A DNA stretch of 18,254 bases, from the NCBI GenBank assembly GCA_034005175.1, contig JAVEVF010000031.1, positions 1 to 18,254 on the forward strand. Reading direction: 5' to 3'. The DNA is from JAVEVF01 sp034005175. Lineage in GTDB: Bacteria; Actinomycetota; Coriobacteriia; Anaerosomatales; SLCP01. Position numbers and translations under genes: made by a program. A model generated the notes under the pieces. It ran no database searches, was not told the origin of the DNA, and saw only the letters and a program-made list of their open reading frames with translations. Shown one piece after another: positions 7,484-13,311 of the stretch (position 1 is its first letter; every line of letters begins with the position of its first letter).

Positions 7484-8287
7484 TCACAGGGCGCGGACTC
7501 GGGCGCTAGCACCCGGCTCGACCCCATAGCGCTCGGCAGCACTTCCCATCCTGATAGCGAGGGTGAGCCAACCCGAGGAGTCCACCAGCGCGATGGGGTC
7601 ACCTTCTGGCACATCCGCGAACGTGTGCGCCAACGGAACCTCAAGCGCGAGATGTCCAAAGCCTATCTCAAGACGGTCGGTGATGAGCCCCCGCTCCTCG
7701 AGCTCCTCGGCAGCGATGCGAATACGCAACGACCCGAACCGGTCGCGCTCAAGGACGGGGGCGATGGTGTACTCGCCGTCAGAAACCGTCGGGGCGAACG
7801 GCGCCGGCGTGAGGGTGGCTGGGTCGACAGCCTCGCCCAGCGATGATGGCTCGACTCCACACGCGAGCGCCGCAGCTGCGGGCGCGAGAACATCACGGGC
7901 GTGGAAGGTGGCGAGCGGCGTGCGAAAGTCGATCTTCGTGGGATCGATAGCGTAAGCTTCACCCACTCCACCGGCCCGCTCGGCGGCAAGCATGAGCACG
8001 CCGTTATCGGGGCCCACCAGGCGCGTCCCTGCCTCACAAATCAGGCACAGATTCCTTCTGCCACCCCCGACGCCTGGGTCGACCACAACAAGGTGGATGG
8101 CCTCGGGAAGCTGATAGACGCCGGCAGCAGCGACGGCGGCACCCTTCCTGATATCAAAAGGCGCGATCTGGTGGGCCAGGTCGACGATACGCGCCAACGG
8201 GCATGCTCGATGGATGACGGCATGGCACACGCCCACCCAGGCATCATCAAAACCGAAGTCTGAGATGAAACACACGATGTTCTGCAC
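7484..8287 (-). CDS. SAM hydroxide adenosyltransferase (DUF62 / fluorinase-chlorinase fold)
   Basis: Members of this widespread family split S-adenosylmethionine into adenosine and methionine, using water or hydroxide as nucleophile. The 267-residue length is typical. D10 in SDFGFDD corresponds to the conserved N-terminal aspartate. D70 (VVDPGVG), R77 and H129 (TFHARD) match the Asp-Arg-His triad that marks the hydrolase branch rather than the halogenases, and GPDNG is also present. The start is GTG 8287, seven bases after AAGGA. It heads a probable operon with the HD protein and the nucleoside phosphorylase, so adenosine or methylthioadenosine recycling is a plausible shared theme. Confidence 0.92.
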   Translation of the reverse strand: MQNIVCFISDFGFDDAWVGVCHAVIHRACPLARIVDLAHQIAPFDIRKGAAVAAAGVYQLPEAIHLVVVDPGVGGGRRNLCLICEAGTRLVGPDNGVLMLAAERAGGVGEAYAIDPTKIDFRTPLATFHARDVLAPAAAALACGVEPSSLGEAVDPATLTPAPFAPTVSDGEYTIAPVLERDRFGSLRIRIAAEELEERGLITDRLEIGFGHLALEVPLAHTFADVPEGDPIALVDSSGWLTLAIRMGSAAERYGVEPGASARVRAL

Positions 8288-8412
8288 GCCACGTCCTTCC
8301 CGCCCGCCCGCTCAAGTTCAGCGGCGCCATCGCCATTCTCTCATCTATCTGCCCATACGTCGCCGATGCACTACCATGTGAGAGATGCAACACGACCGAG
8401 GGCGGTGGACAC

Positions 8413-8862
8413 ATGGGCAGGCGCGCAACCGCACAGACACTCATCTTGTTCGTTCTTCTTGCGGTGGCTCTGGCGGGTTGTAGCAGCGCCGATGTCACGT
8501 TCGTGTCCGATGACGCTCGCTACACCCTCGAGCAGCTGGAGGCTCTCCATTCCGCCCACACCCCGCCCCACGGGGTAGCGAACCGCCCCGTGGCTGAGGC
8601 CTCCGACCTGCGACACGACGCACTGGTGAGCTTGCGGTCGCGCGGGGGCGAAGCCGCCGAGTTCGCGGAGTTCGTGACTGCGACGTTAAGTGATACGGGC
8701 CGTTCCGTCCCCTACTACGGTGAAGCAGCCGTGGTCGACAACACGCCAGCCTGGCTGCTCATCGAGGCGTGGGGGCCTGAAGGCGGGGTCCTGGAGAATA
8801 CTCGGCTTTGGGCATTCGCACGCGACAGCGGGAGGGTGCTGTACTCCTCTGCAAGCCGCTGA
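8413..8862 (+). CDS. Small predicted lipoprotein of unknown function
   Basis: I do not recognise the mature domain. The 149-residue protein starts with MGRR, a hydrophobic stretch (TLILFVLLAVALAG) and a lipobox LAGC with C23 as the expected lipidated cysteine, so it should be anchored on the outside of the membrane. The mature part is about 125 residues, acidic, with no further cysteines and no haem or metal motif. ATG 8413 follows a GGTGG stretch closely. The gene is an isolated plus-strand unit, divergent from the SAM-cleaving enzyme and convergent with the small SOS-box gene. The 125-base divergent gap (8288-8412) shows no convincing promoter. Confidence 0.8.
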   Translation: MGRRATAQTLILFVLLAVALAGCSSADVTFVSDDARYTLEQLEALHSAHTPPHGVANRPVAEASDLRHDALVSLRSRGGEAAEFAEFVTATLSDTGRSVPYYGEAAVVDNTPAWLLIEAWGPEGGVLENTRLWAFARDSGRVLYSSASR

Positions 8863-8889
8863 ACGAGAGGCCGACGCCCCGACTGGAGC

Positions 8890-9252
8890 TCATGCCGCTC
8901 CGGGATACGATGCCAGCCAGGCTGCAACCTCCCTGTCGATGCGCGCCCTATCCGCGCCCGAGGCCTTGAGATCGGCAGCTACTGACGCTGCCATCGCCTT
9001 GATGCGGTACTCCCTGGCTCCGGGGGTCCTCGAGCGGGCGGCCTCACGCCGCATCACCCCTCGGTAGTAAGCGCGCACGCGGCGCCTCTCGCTTGCTTCC
9101 AGATCCACGGTGCCTAGGTGTGCGAGCGAACGGCAGGTGACATCCCGCGCGTGCTCGGCGATGCGCGTGGGGACTCCTTCACGAGTCTGGGCTCGGACAG
9201 CAAGCTCCTCGGCATATGAATGCAGCGTGTGGATGGCGGATGTGTGCAACAT
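8890..9252 (-). CDS. Small protein of unknown function behind an SOS box
   Basis: Not recognised. The 120 residues are rich in Ala, Arg and Glu and appear all-helical, with no signal peptide or membrane segment; one cysteine is present near residue 40. It is not LexA, RecX or a LysM-type division inhibitor as far as I can judge. ATG 9252 is chosen because AAAGGAG lies eight bases upstream; an upstream GTG in frame (9261) would overlap this site. A near-perfect 30-base palindrome containing CGAAC-N4-GTTCG lies directly before the ribosome site, so expression is probably tied to DNA damage. It is preceded on the same strand by the DUF2085 gene, 89 bases away. Confidence 0.72.
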   Translation of the reverse strand: MLHTSAIHTLHSYAEELAVRAQTREGVPTRIAEHARDVTCRSLAHLGTVDLEASERRRVRAYYRGVMRREAARSRTPGAREYRIKAMAASVAADLKASGADRARIDREVAAWLASYPGAA

Positions 9253-9264
9253 GACAAGCACTCC

Positions 9265-9294
9265 TTTCTATGCGAACGTCTGTTCGTATAGAAA
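9265..9294 (-). promoter_or_regulatory. LexA/SOS box within an extended palindrome
   Basis: The core CGAAC (9273-9277), four bases, GTTCG (9282-9286) matches the Gram-positive/actinobacterial LexA consensus CGAAC-N4-GTTCG exactly. Flanking TTTCTAT (9265-9271) and ATAGAAA (9288-9294) extend the symmetry to 30 bases with one mismatched pair. Possible -10 hexamers TATACG or CATAGA lie inside the palindrome on the minus strand. The right arm abuts the ribosome-binding site of the 8890-9252 gene. Confidence 0.75.
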
Positions 9295-9341
9295 GTACCG
9301 CGGGGCTCTGACATGAACGCGCGGCGTGCAAGCCCTACCTC

Positions 9342-10022
9342 TTACGGAAGCGCGATCCCAAGCGCCCATACCTTCAGCCACGCGCTCATCGCAAGCTCAA
9401 CAGCAGTGAGCCCAAGAGCGATAAGCAGCATGAGCCACGCATCGCGAAGGCGGTCGACTCGGCGCTCGAAGGGAGGCATCAGCGACACGATCACGAGGTT
9501 GACTACGACGAAGGTCACGATGATCGCCAGAGTGGCCGTGATGGGGAACAACACGCCGAGGAGCGGTCCTAAATACCAGAGGGCCGCATACGACGCCACG
9601 AGTGCCACGAGATATGCACCGAACTCCATCGGCTTGCCCAGGACACGTCCGGACCCCGAGGTGCGCCAAAGCTCAGCATTCAACATGGGAACGAGCCACG
9701 CCGCGATGGCAAAACCGGTCAGATGTCCCGTGAGGAATCTGATCTCATTGGTGGTGGTTCGCAGCCCTGCATACGAGGTGAAGCCATCGATAGCCATCGC
9801 CGCCACGCCCAGTGCAAGCACGATGTTCACCCAGGTGGGGGCTGCGTACGTGGGACGATCCCTGTACAGCAAGGCAAGCACGGTCAGGGCCACCACAAAA
9901 CCCAGGTAGATTCCGGCATCTCGAGCGCACACAGGGACTCTCACCCCGCCGCCCGATAGCGAGCGCTCAGGTATCTGATGGCAGAGGCCGAAACCTACTG
10001 CGTCAAGGACCGCCTGAAGCAC
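9342..10022 (-). CDS. DUF2085 family integral membrane protein
   Basis: A predicted multi-pass membrane protein of unknown function. The N-terminal GFGLCHQIPERS followed by VPVCARDAGIYLG is the hallmark of DUF2085, where the usual form is CHQ..ERS and PVCARCTGIY; here the second cysteine of the CxxC-like element is replaced (CARD instead of CARC). About five or six hydrophobic helices follow across 226 residues. The start is GTG 10022 with GGGAGG five bases upstream. It lies downstream of tRNA-Pro on the same strand, separated by a strong GC hairpin. The conserved cysteine/histidine pair hints at a metal or redox role, which is not established. Confidence 0.85.
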   Translation of the reverse strand: MLQAVLDAVGFGLCHQIPERSLSGGGVRVPVCARDAGIYLGFVVALTVLALLYRDRPTYAAPTWVNIVLALGVAAMAIDGFTSYAGLRTTTNEIRFLTGHLTGFAIAAWLVPMLNAELWRTSGSGRVLGKPMEFGAYLVALVASYAALWYLGPLLGVLFPITATLAIIVTFVVVNLVIVSLMPPFERRVDRLRDAWLMLLIALGLTAVELAMSAWLKVWALGIALP

Positions 10023-10041
10023 GTACGCCTCCCATGAGACA

Positions 10042-10070
10042 CGCCGGGCCGGTCTCAGACCGGCCCGGCG
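10042..10070 (-). terminator. GC-rich perfect hairpin after tRNA-Pro
   Basis: Fourteen-base perfect arms, CGCCGGGCCGGTCT (10042-10055) and its complement (10057-10070), surround a single base. It lies 12 bases beyond the tRNA 3' end on the minus strand. No T-run follows on either strand, so it may be a terminator of the GC-hairpin-only type or a processing/stability element. Confidence 0.55.
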
Positions 10071-10082
10071 CCATGTGTCGGA

Positions 10083-10159
10083 TGGTCGGGATGGCGGGAT
10101 TCGAACCCACGGCCTCTGCGTCCCGAACGCAGCGCTCTACCAAGCTGAGCCACATCCCG
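10083..10159 (-). tRNA. tRNA-Pro (anticodon CGG)
   Basis: A complete cloverleaf reads from 10159 to 10083. The acceptor stem CGGGATG pairs with CATCCCG, followed by discriminator A and an encoded CCA (10085-10083). The D arm contains GGCTCAGCTTGGTAGAGC. The anticodon stem CTGCG/CGCAG holds loop TTCGGGA with anticodon CGG (10125-10123), reading proline codon CCG. The T arm has GTGGGTTCGAATCCCGC. It is an isolated tRNA gene between the cytochrome and the DUF2085 gene. Confidence 0.96.
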
Positions 10160-10213
10160 ACGAGGCGGTATGATACACGGTCGCGTGCAGCAGGGCAAAG
10201 CGTCCCCATAAGG

Positions 10214-10239
10214 AGGGGCCCCTCTGCCGAGGGGCCCCT
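10214..10239 (-). terminator. Hairpin downstream of the multihaem cytochrome gene
   Basis: Eleven-base arms AGGGGCCCCTC (10214-10224) and GAGGGGCCCCT (10229-10239) enclose TGCC. It lies about 50 bases after the cytochrome stop and before tRNA-Pro on the minus strand. Only a short T-containing stretch follows (CCTTATG), so termination is likely but not textbook. The arms are themselves self-complementary (GGGGCCCC). Confidence 0.6.
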
Positions 10240-10288
10240 TGGTCACTACGCGTGCTGGTCAGACAGCCGACGCATGATGAATCTCGTG

Positions 10289-12388
10289 TCAGCGCCTGCT
10301 CAGGCCGACGTGGCACCTTGAGCAGATGGTCGGATCGTGGCACTCGAAGCACGATTCGGCACCCTTCTCTCGCACGACGCCCGGGTGCTCGACTCTAGTC
10401 CAGTCTGCCTTTCCGGTGGCACCCTCGTGGTGGCACCGATCGCAGAAGAACTGGCTGTGGCAGTTGGCACAGACCGGCTTGCTGAGTGCGCCATCCTTGA
10501 AGCTCTTGGCGTGGGTATCCTTGAAGTCACTGGGGTGCGGCATCTCGATCTTGTGACAGTTCGCGCAGAACTTCGCCTCGACGCCCCCTTCTCCGTGGCA
10601 GTACGTACAGTTCTCCGGCAGATCATTGTAGGCGGCAGGGTGCTTTGCGGGATCATCGATCTTCGCCCGCCGAGTCCAGTCGGCGGCCTTGTGCGTCGTC
10701 GGCAGAACGGCACGTGCTGTGTGGCAATCCACGCAGAACTTCTTCTCGTGGCAAGCCTCGAAGCAGCCTGCGCCGCCCTTCTCGTTCACCGTGGCAGCGT
10801 GGATGCTCAGCCACGGCTTCCCATCGACAGCGCCCTCATGGTGACAGTCGCTGCAGAGCTCTTTGTAGGTGTGGCAGTTCGAGCATACTGCCGGGTTGCT
10901 GCGACCAGTCGCTGCATGGAAGTCCTTGAAGTCCTGCGGGTGAGGCATCTCGAGCTTATGGCATGCCTTGCAGAAGGCTGCGTTCGCGCCTCCCTCACCG
11001 TGACAGACCTCGCACGCGGTAATCTCCTTGTTCGCGGATACGGCGTGCTCGCCAAGTTCGGCGGCTGGCCGCCGCAGCCAGTCGGCTGCCGCGTGCGACG
11101 AGGGCACAGGGTTGAGCTTGTTGTGGCACTCGTAGCAGTAGGAGATCTCATGACAGGTTCCAAGACAGCCAGGCACGCCGTTCGTGCGAACGGCCTCGGC
11201 ATGCTGCTGTTGTGCCCACGGTGTGTCGGAATCAAACTCCCAGTTCGAGGCAGAGCCGTGGTGGCATGTCTCACAGAAGAACGGATCGGCCGAGGTGTGA
11301 CACATCTCGCACTTCTCAGGCACGCGAGCAACGGCCTCGGGGTGCGTCTTGGTCTTGAACTCCTCGGGGTGTGGCATCTCCATGCCGTGGCAATCCATGC
11401 AGAACCTGTCCTCCACGTGGCAGGTGGAGCAGTAACCCACAGTGGCGACCCGTGGCAGATGCTGGAGCTTCTCGGCCATGGGAACGTCGTCGGAACCTTC
11501 GTCGGCCGCGTATGCCTTGGCGACCCCTAGCATCGACTCGTCGGTGCCGGTCTCTTCTGCATCAGGTTCCGCATCGGGCGCAGACGTGCCCTCCTCCGCC
11601 TCTTCACCGTGTTCGCCACCGGAAAGCGCTTCTTCCTGTGCGGCCAGGTCCTCAAGGGCCATGTCAGCGTGACCACGCGGGTAGAAGTCATCCTCGAAGT
11701 GGTTCGGCGGCTTGAGCTCGAAATCAGGCGTATGGCACGCAGCACAAGCGCCAGGTGCGGAGATGCCGCTCGGGGACTCATCGGTGAGCGTGTGACAACG
11801 GAAACAAGCCGTCATCAGCATGAAGTCATCGTGGGGCTGGTTGGGCTCGCCGGTGGTGGGGTCGGTGAGCGTGAGCTCGAAGTCCTCCACGTGCGCGGTG
11901 CGGTTGTGACACACGGTGCAGTGGATCTCGGCCTCGTCATGCACGGCGTGGTCGATGACGATGCCGGGGCTGGGGGTGACGGTGCGGTTGTTCAGGTTGT
12001 GGCACTGCGTGCACTGTCCCGAGCCCATGTGCGCGGCGCTGAGCGCCAGGTGCGAGCCGCCGTTGAGCGGCAGCTCGAACTTGTTGGTGGCCGTCAGGTA
12101 CAGCTCGCCAAGCGCCTCTGCCTTGTGCAGCACGAACGTGATGGGGTCGGCCGCCACGGGCATGTGGCATGCCATGCACGAGACCTCCGAGTGCGGGGAG
12201 CGGTCGTAGGCCAAGATGGTGTCGTCTTGCACCTTGTGGCACCCGTTGGCGCAGAACCAGTAGGTGGACGTCACCCCCAAGGCCACCACCACGACGGCGG
12301 CGAGCACGAGCACCACGGCGCCTGTCCACACGATGTAGCGCGGGCGGCGTACCGGATCCTTAAATCCGGCCAGGGAGATCTTCGCCAT
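10289..12388 (-). CDS. Multihaem c-type cytochrome, NapC/NrfH-like head with three six-haem repeats
   Basis: A membrane-anchored electron-transfer protein of 699 residues, probably taking electrons from the quinol pool to an extracytoplasmic acceptor. One membrane helix (about 19-41) anchors it and the haem part lies outside. I count 21 CxxCH and three CxxxCH motifs (C46-H51, C408-H413, C542-H547), i.e. up to 24 haems. Haems 1-6 (46-219) form a NapC/NrfH-like head. An acidic, cysteine-free linker (about 244-300) leads to three repeats (about 318-455, 456-590, 591-699), each with six sites and the marker EMPHP. ATG 12388 is chosen because AAGGAG lies eight bases upstream; an ATG two codons earlier is too close. 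No partner oxidoreductase or cytochrome-maturation gene is nearby, so the terminal acceptor is unknown. Confidence 0.9.
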   Translation of the reverse strand: MAKISLAGFKDPVRRPRYIVWTGAVVLVLAAVVVVALGVTSTYWFCANGCHKVQDDTILAYDRSPHSEVSCMACHMPVAADPITFVLHKAEALGELYLTATNKFELPLNGGSHLALSAAHMGSGQCTQCHNLNNRTVTPSPGIVIDHAVHDEAEIHCTVCHNRTAHVEDFELTLTDPTTGEPNQPHDDFMLMTACFRCHTLTDESPSGISAPGACAACHTPDFELKPPNHFEDDFYPRGHADMALEDLAAQEEALSGGEHGEEAEEGTSAPDAEPDAEETGTDESMLGVAKAYAADEGSDDVPMAEKLQHLPRVATVGYCSTCHVEDRFCMDCHGMEMPHPEEFKTKTHPEAVARVPEKCEMCHTSADPFFCETCHHGSASNWEFDSDTPWAQQQHAEAVRTNGVPGCLGTCHEISYCYECHNKLNPVPSSHAAADWLRRPAAELGEHAVSANKEITACEVCHGEGGANAAFCKACHKLEMPHPQDFKDFHAATGRSNPAVCSNCHTYKELCSDCHHEGAVDGKPWLSIHAATVNEKGGAGCFEACHEKKFCVDCHTARAVLPTTHKAADWTRRAKIDDPAKHPAAYNDLPENCTYCHGEGGVEAKFCANCHKIEMPHPSDFKDTHAKSFKDGALSKPVCANCHSQFFCDRCHHEGATGKADWTRVEHPGVVREKGAESCFECHDPTICSRCHVGLSRR
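10292..11437 (-). repeat. Three in-frame six-haem repeats inside the cytochrome gene
   Basis: Approximate units are 11437-11024, 11023-10619 and 10618-10292. Each encodes, in order, CxxCH, FCxxCH-x-x-EMPHP, CxxCH, CxxCHH, a C-F/L-x(1-2)-x-CH site and a final CxxCH. The fifth site is CxxxCH in units 1 and 2 but CxxCH (CFECH) in unit 3. Units 1 and 2 end with a similar AADW-x-RR segment. The pattern points to duplication of an ancestral six-haem block. Confidence 0.85.
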
Positions 12389-12425
12389 AGACATCTCTCC
12401 TTGTTGAGCCTCGGACAGATTCACG

Positions 12426-12445
12426 CATGTGAAAACAAACACATG
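12426..12445 (-). promoter_or_regulatory. Dyad in the cytochrome leader resembling Rex or Crp/Fnr sites
   Basis: CATGTG (12426-12431), eight bases, CACATG (12440-12445). On the minus strand the core TGTGT-N6-TCACA fits the Crp-type TGTGA-N6-TCACA at nine of ten positions, and the 18-base site agrees with the Rex consensus TTGTGAA-N4-TTCACAA at 10 of 14 fixed positions. It lies just downstream of the predicted transcription start, which suits repression. Confidence 0.5.
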
Positions 12446-12460
12446 ACACCGACGCTACCC

Positions 12461-12489
12461 ACAATAACCAAATGCTGTCTGCTCCTCAA
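12461..12489 (-). promoter_or_regulatory. Putative promoter of the multihaem cytochrome
   Basis: On the minus strand TTGAGG (12489-12484) and TATTGT (12466-12461) are spaced 17 bases apart. Start of transcription would be near 12453, giving a leader of about 65 bases that contains the dyad at 12426-12445. The rest of the 189-base gap between this gene and the upstream ridA-like stop shows nothing else definite. Confidence 0.45.
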
Positions 12490-12577
12490 CGAGAAAGCGC
12501 CGATGACCTGGTCTGGGTGTGGCGTCAGTTACCGCTCCTTTCGACGCGTCCGCGGTTGCTCCTGCCGCGTCTGGGCC

Positions 12578-13042
12578 CTAAGACTGTCGGCAGATGAGTA
12601 TCATCGAGACCTCGACGGGCGCGCCTTTAGGGAGCGCTGCGACTCCCACCGCTTCTCGTGCGTGGCGGCCGGCGTCTCCGAAGGCCGCGAGCAGCACTTC
12701 GCTTGCACCATCGATCACTGAGGGCTGTGCGGTGAAGCCGCCTGCTGAAGCAACGTACCCCGTCACCTTGGCGACGCCAATCACCTCCTCGAGGTCGCAC
12801 ACCGTCGACGCCGCTGCGAGCGCATTGAGGCCGCACACGCGCGCGCAGAGAACGGCGGTCTCGAGGTCGACTTCCGCGCCCACCATGCCGCTTGTGACAA
12901 GCGCCCCGTCCACAAGTGGCAGCTGCCCTGACGTGAAGACCAACGCCCCGCCTCGCACCGACGGCACATAGGCGCCGAGTGCTTGCGGCGGCGCGGGCAG
13001 CTCGAACCCCGCAGCCGCGAGCCTTTCGTGAACCGTGCTCAT
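12578..13042 (-). CDS. RidA/YjgF family protein
   Basis: The family includes enamine/imine deaminases that clear reactive products of PLP enzymes; many members have other or unknown roles. The 154-residue length suits the longer YjgF-like subgroup rather than canonical RidA (about 125-130). FTSGQLPL near 36-43 is the typical start of the core, and the C-terminal block AREAVGVAALPKGAPVEV aligns with E. coli ARSCVEVARLP..., retaining the catalytic arginine (R129) and the conserved glutamate (E144). ATG 13042 has AGGAGGGG a few bases upstream. It lies upstream of the cytochrome gene on the same strand (189-base gap) and is divergent from the selenoprotein gene. Confidence 0.9.
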   Translation of the reverse strand: MSTVHERLAAAGFELPAPPQALGAYVPSVRGGALVFTSGQLPLVDGALVTSGMVGAEVDLETAVLCARVCGLNALAAASTVCDLEEVIGVAKVTGYVASAGGFTAQPSVIDGASEVLLAAFGDAGRHAREAVGVAALPKGAPVEVSMILICRQS

Positions 13043-13088
13043 AACCCCTCCTCGTGCGCGTTGTCATAGACTGCTGCGCCTAGCTCAG

Positions 13089-13118
13089 GATACATGCCGT
13101 GCACTGTGTGCATACCAA
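13089..13118 (-). promoter_or_regulatory. Possible promoter and dyad upstream of the RidA-like gene
   Basis: On the minus strand TTGGTA (13118-13113) and TGTATC (13094-13089) are 18 bases apart. A dyad TGCAC-N3-GTGCA (13100-13112) sits in the spacer next to the -35. Both hexamers are only moderate matches, so this is tentative. Confidence 0.3.
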
Positions 13119-13211
13119 TCGTAGCAGCCGCGAATGGAGAAGATGCCATGCACAGCGCTGCGGTCAGCGACATCGGTGCGCCGAAGAGTCACATCTCGGC
13201 CAAGACAGCTC

Positions 13212-13241
13212 TTGCTCAAGCGATACCCTGTAGGGTATAAT
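13212..13241 (+). promoter_or_regulatory. Selenoprotein gene promoter with CsoR-like operator
   Basis: TTGCTC (13212-13217) and a perfect TATAAT (13236-13241) are 18 bases apart. A 16-base dyad ATACCCT (13223-13229), GT, AGGGTAT (13232-13238) overlaps the -10. TACCC-N4-GGGTA is the form of type 1 operators bound by CsoR-family repressors (CsoR for copper, CstR for persulfide). No CsoR-family gene is present in the window, so the regulator is inferred from the site alone. Confidence 0.65.
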
Positions 13242-13267
13242 CCGGTTCACTGTGATCTCGCATACAC

Positions 13268-13287
13268 GGGCCCCTTGCGGGGAGCCC
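13268..13287 (+). other. Leader hairpin before the selenoprotein gene
   Basis: GGGCCCC pairs with GGGG-A-GCCC around a short TTGC loop with one bulged base. It lies between the promoter and the ribosome-binding site (GAGGGGAG, five bases before the ATG). No T-run follows. A structural or stability role is possible; no riboswitch family is recognised. Confidence 0.4.
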
Positions 13288-13311
13288 TGACCCATTCCGA
13301 GGGGAGCGTCC

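Noticed and set aside
10337..11530. Long plus-strand open frame of 397 codons opposite the cytochrome
   Set aside because: Antisense shadow of the repeated haem codons; the minus-strand frame has 24 haem motifs and clear start signals.
11609..12721. 370-codon plus-strand open frame opposite the cytochrome head and its leader
   Set aside because: No recognisable domain or start signal; it spans a promoter and two genes on the other strand.
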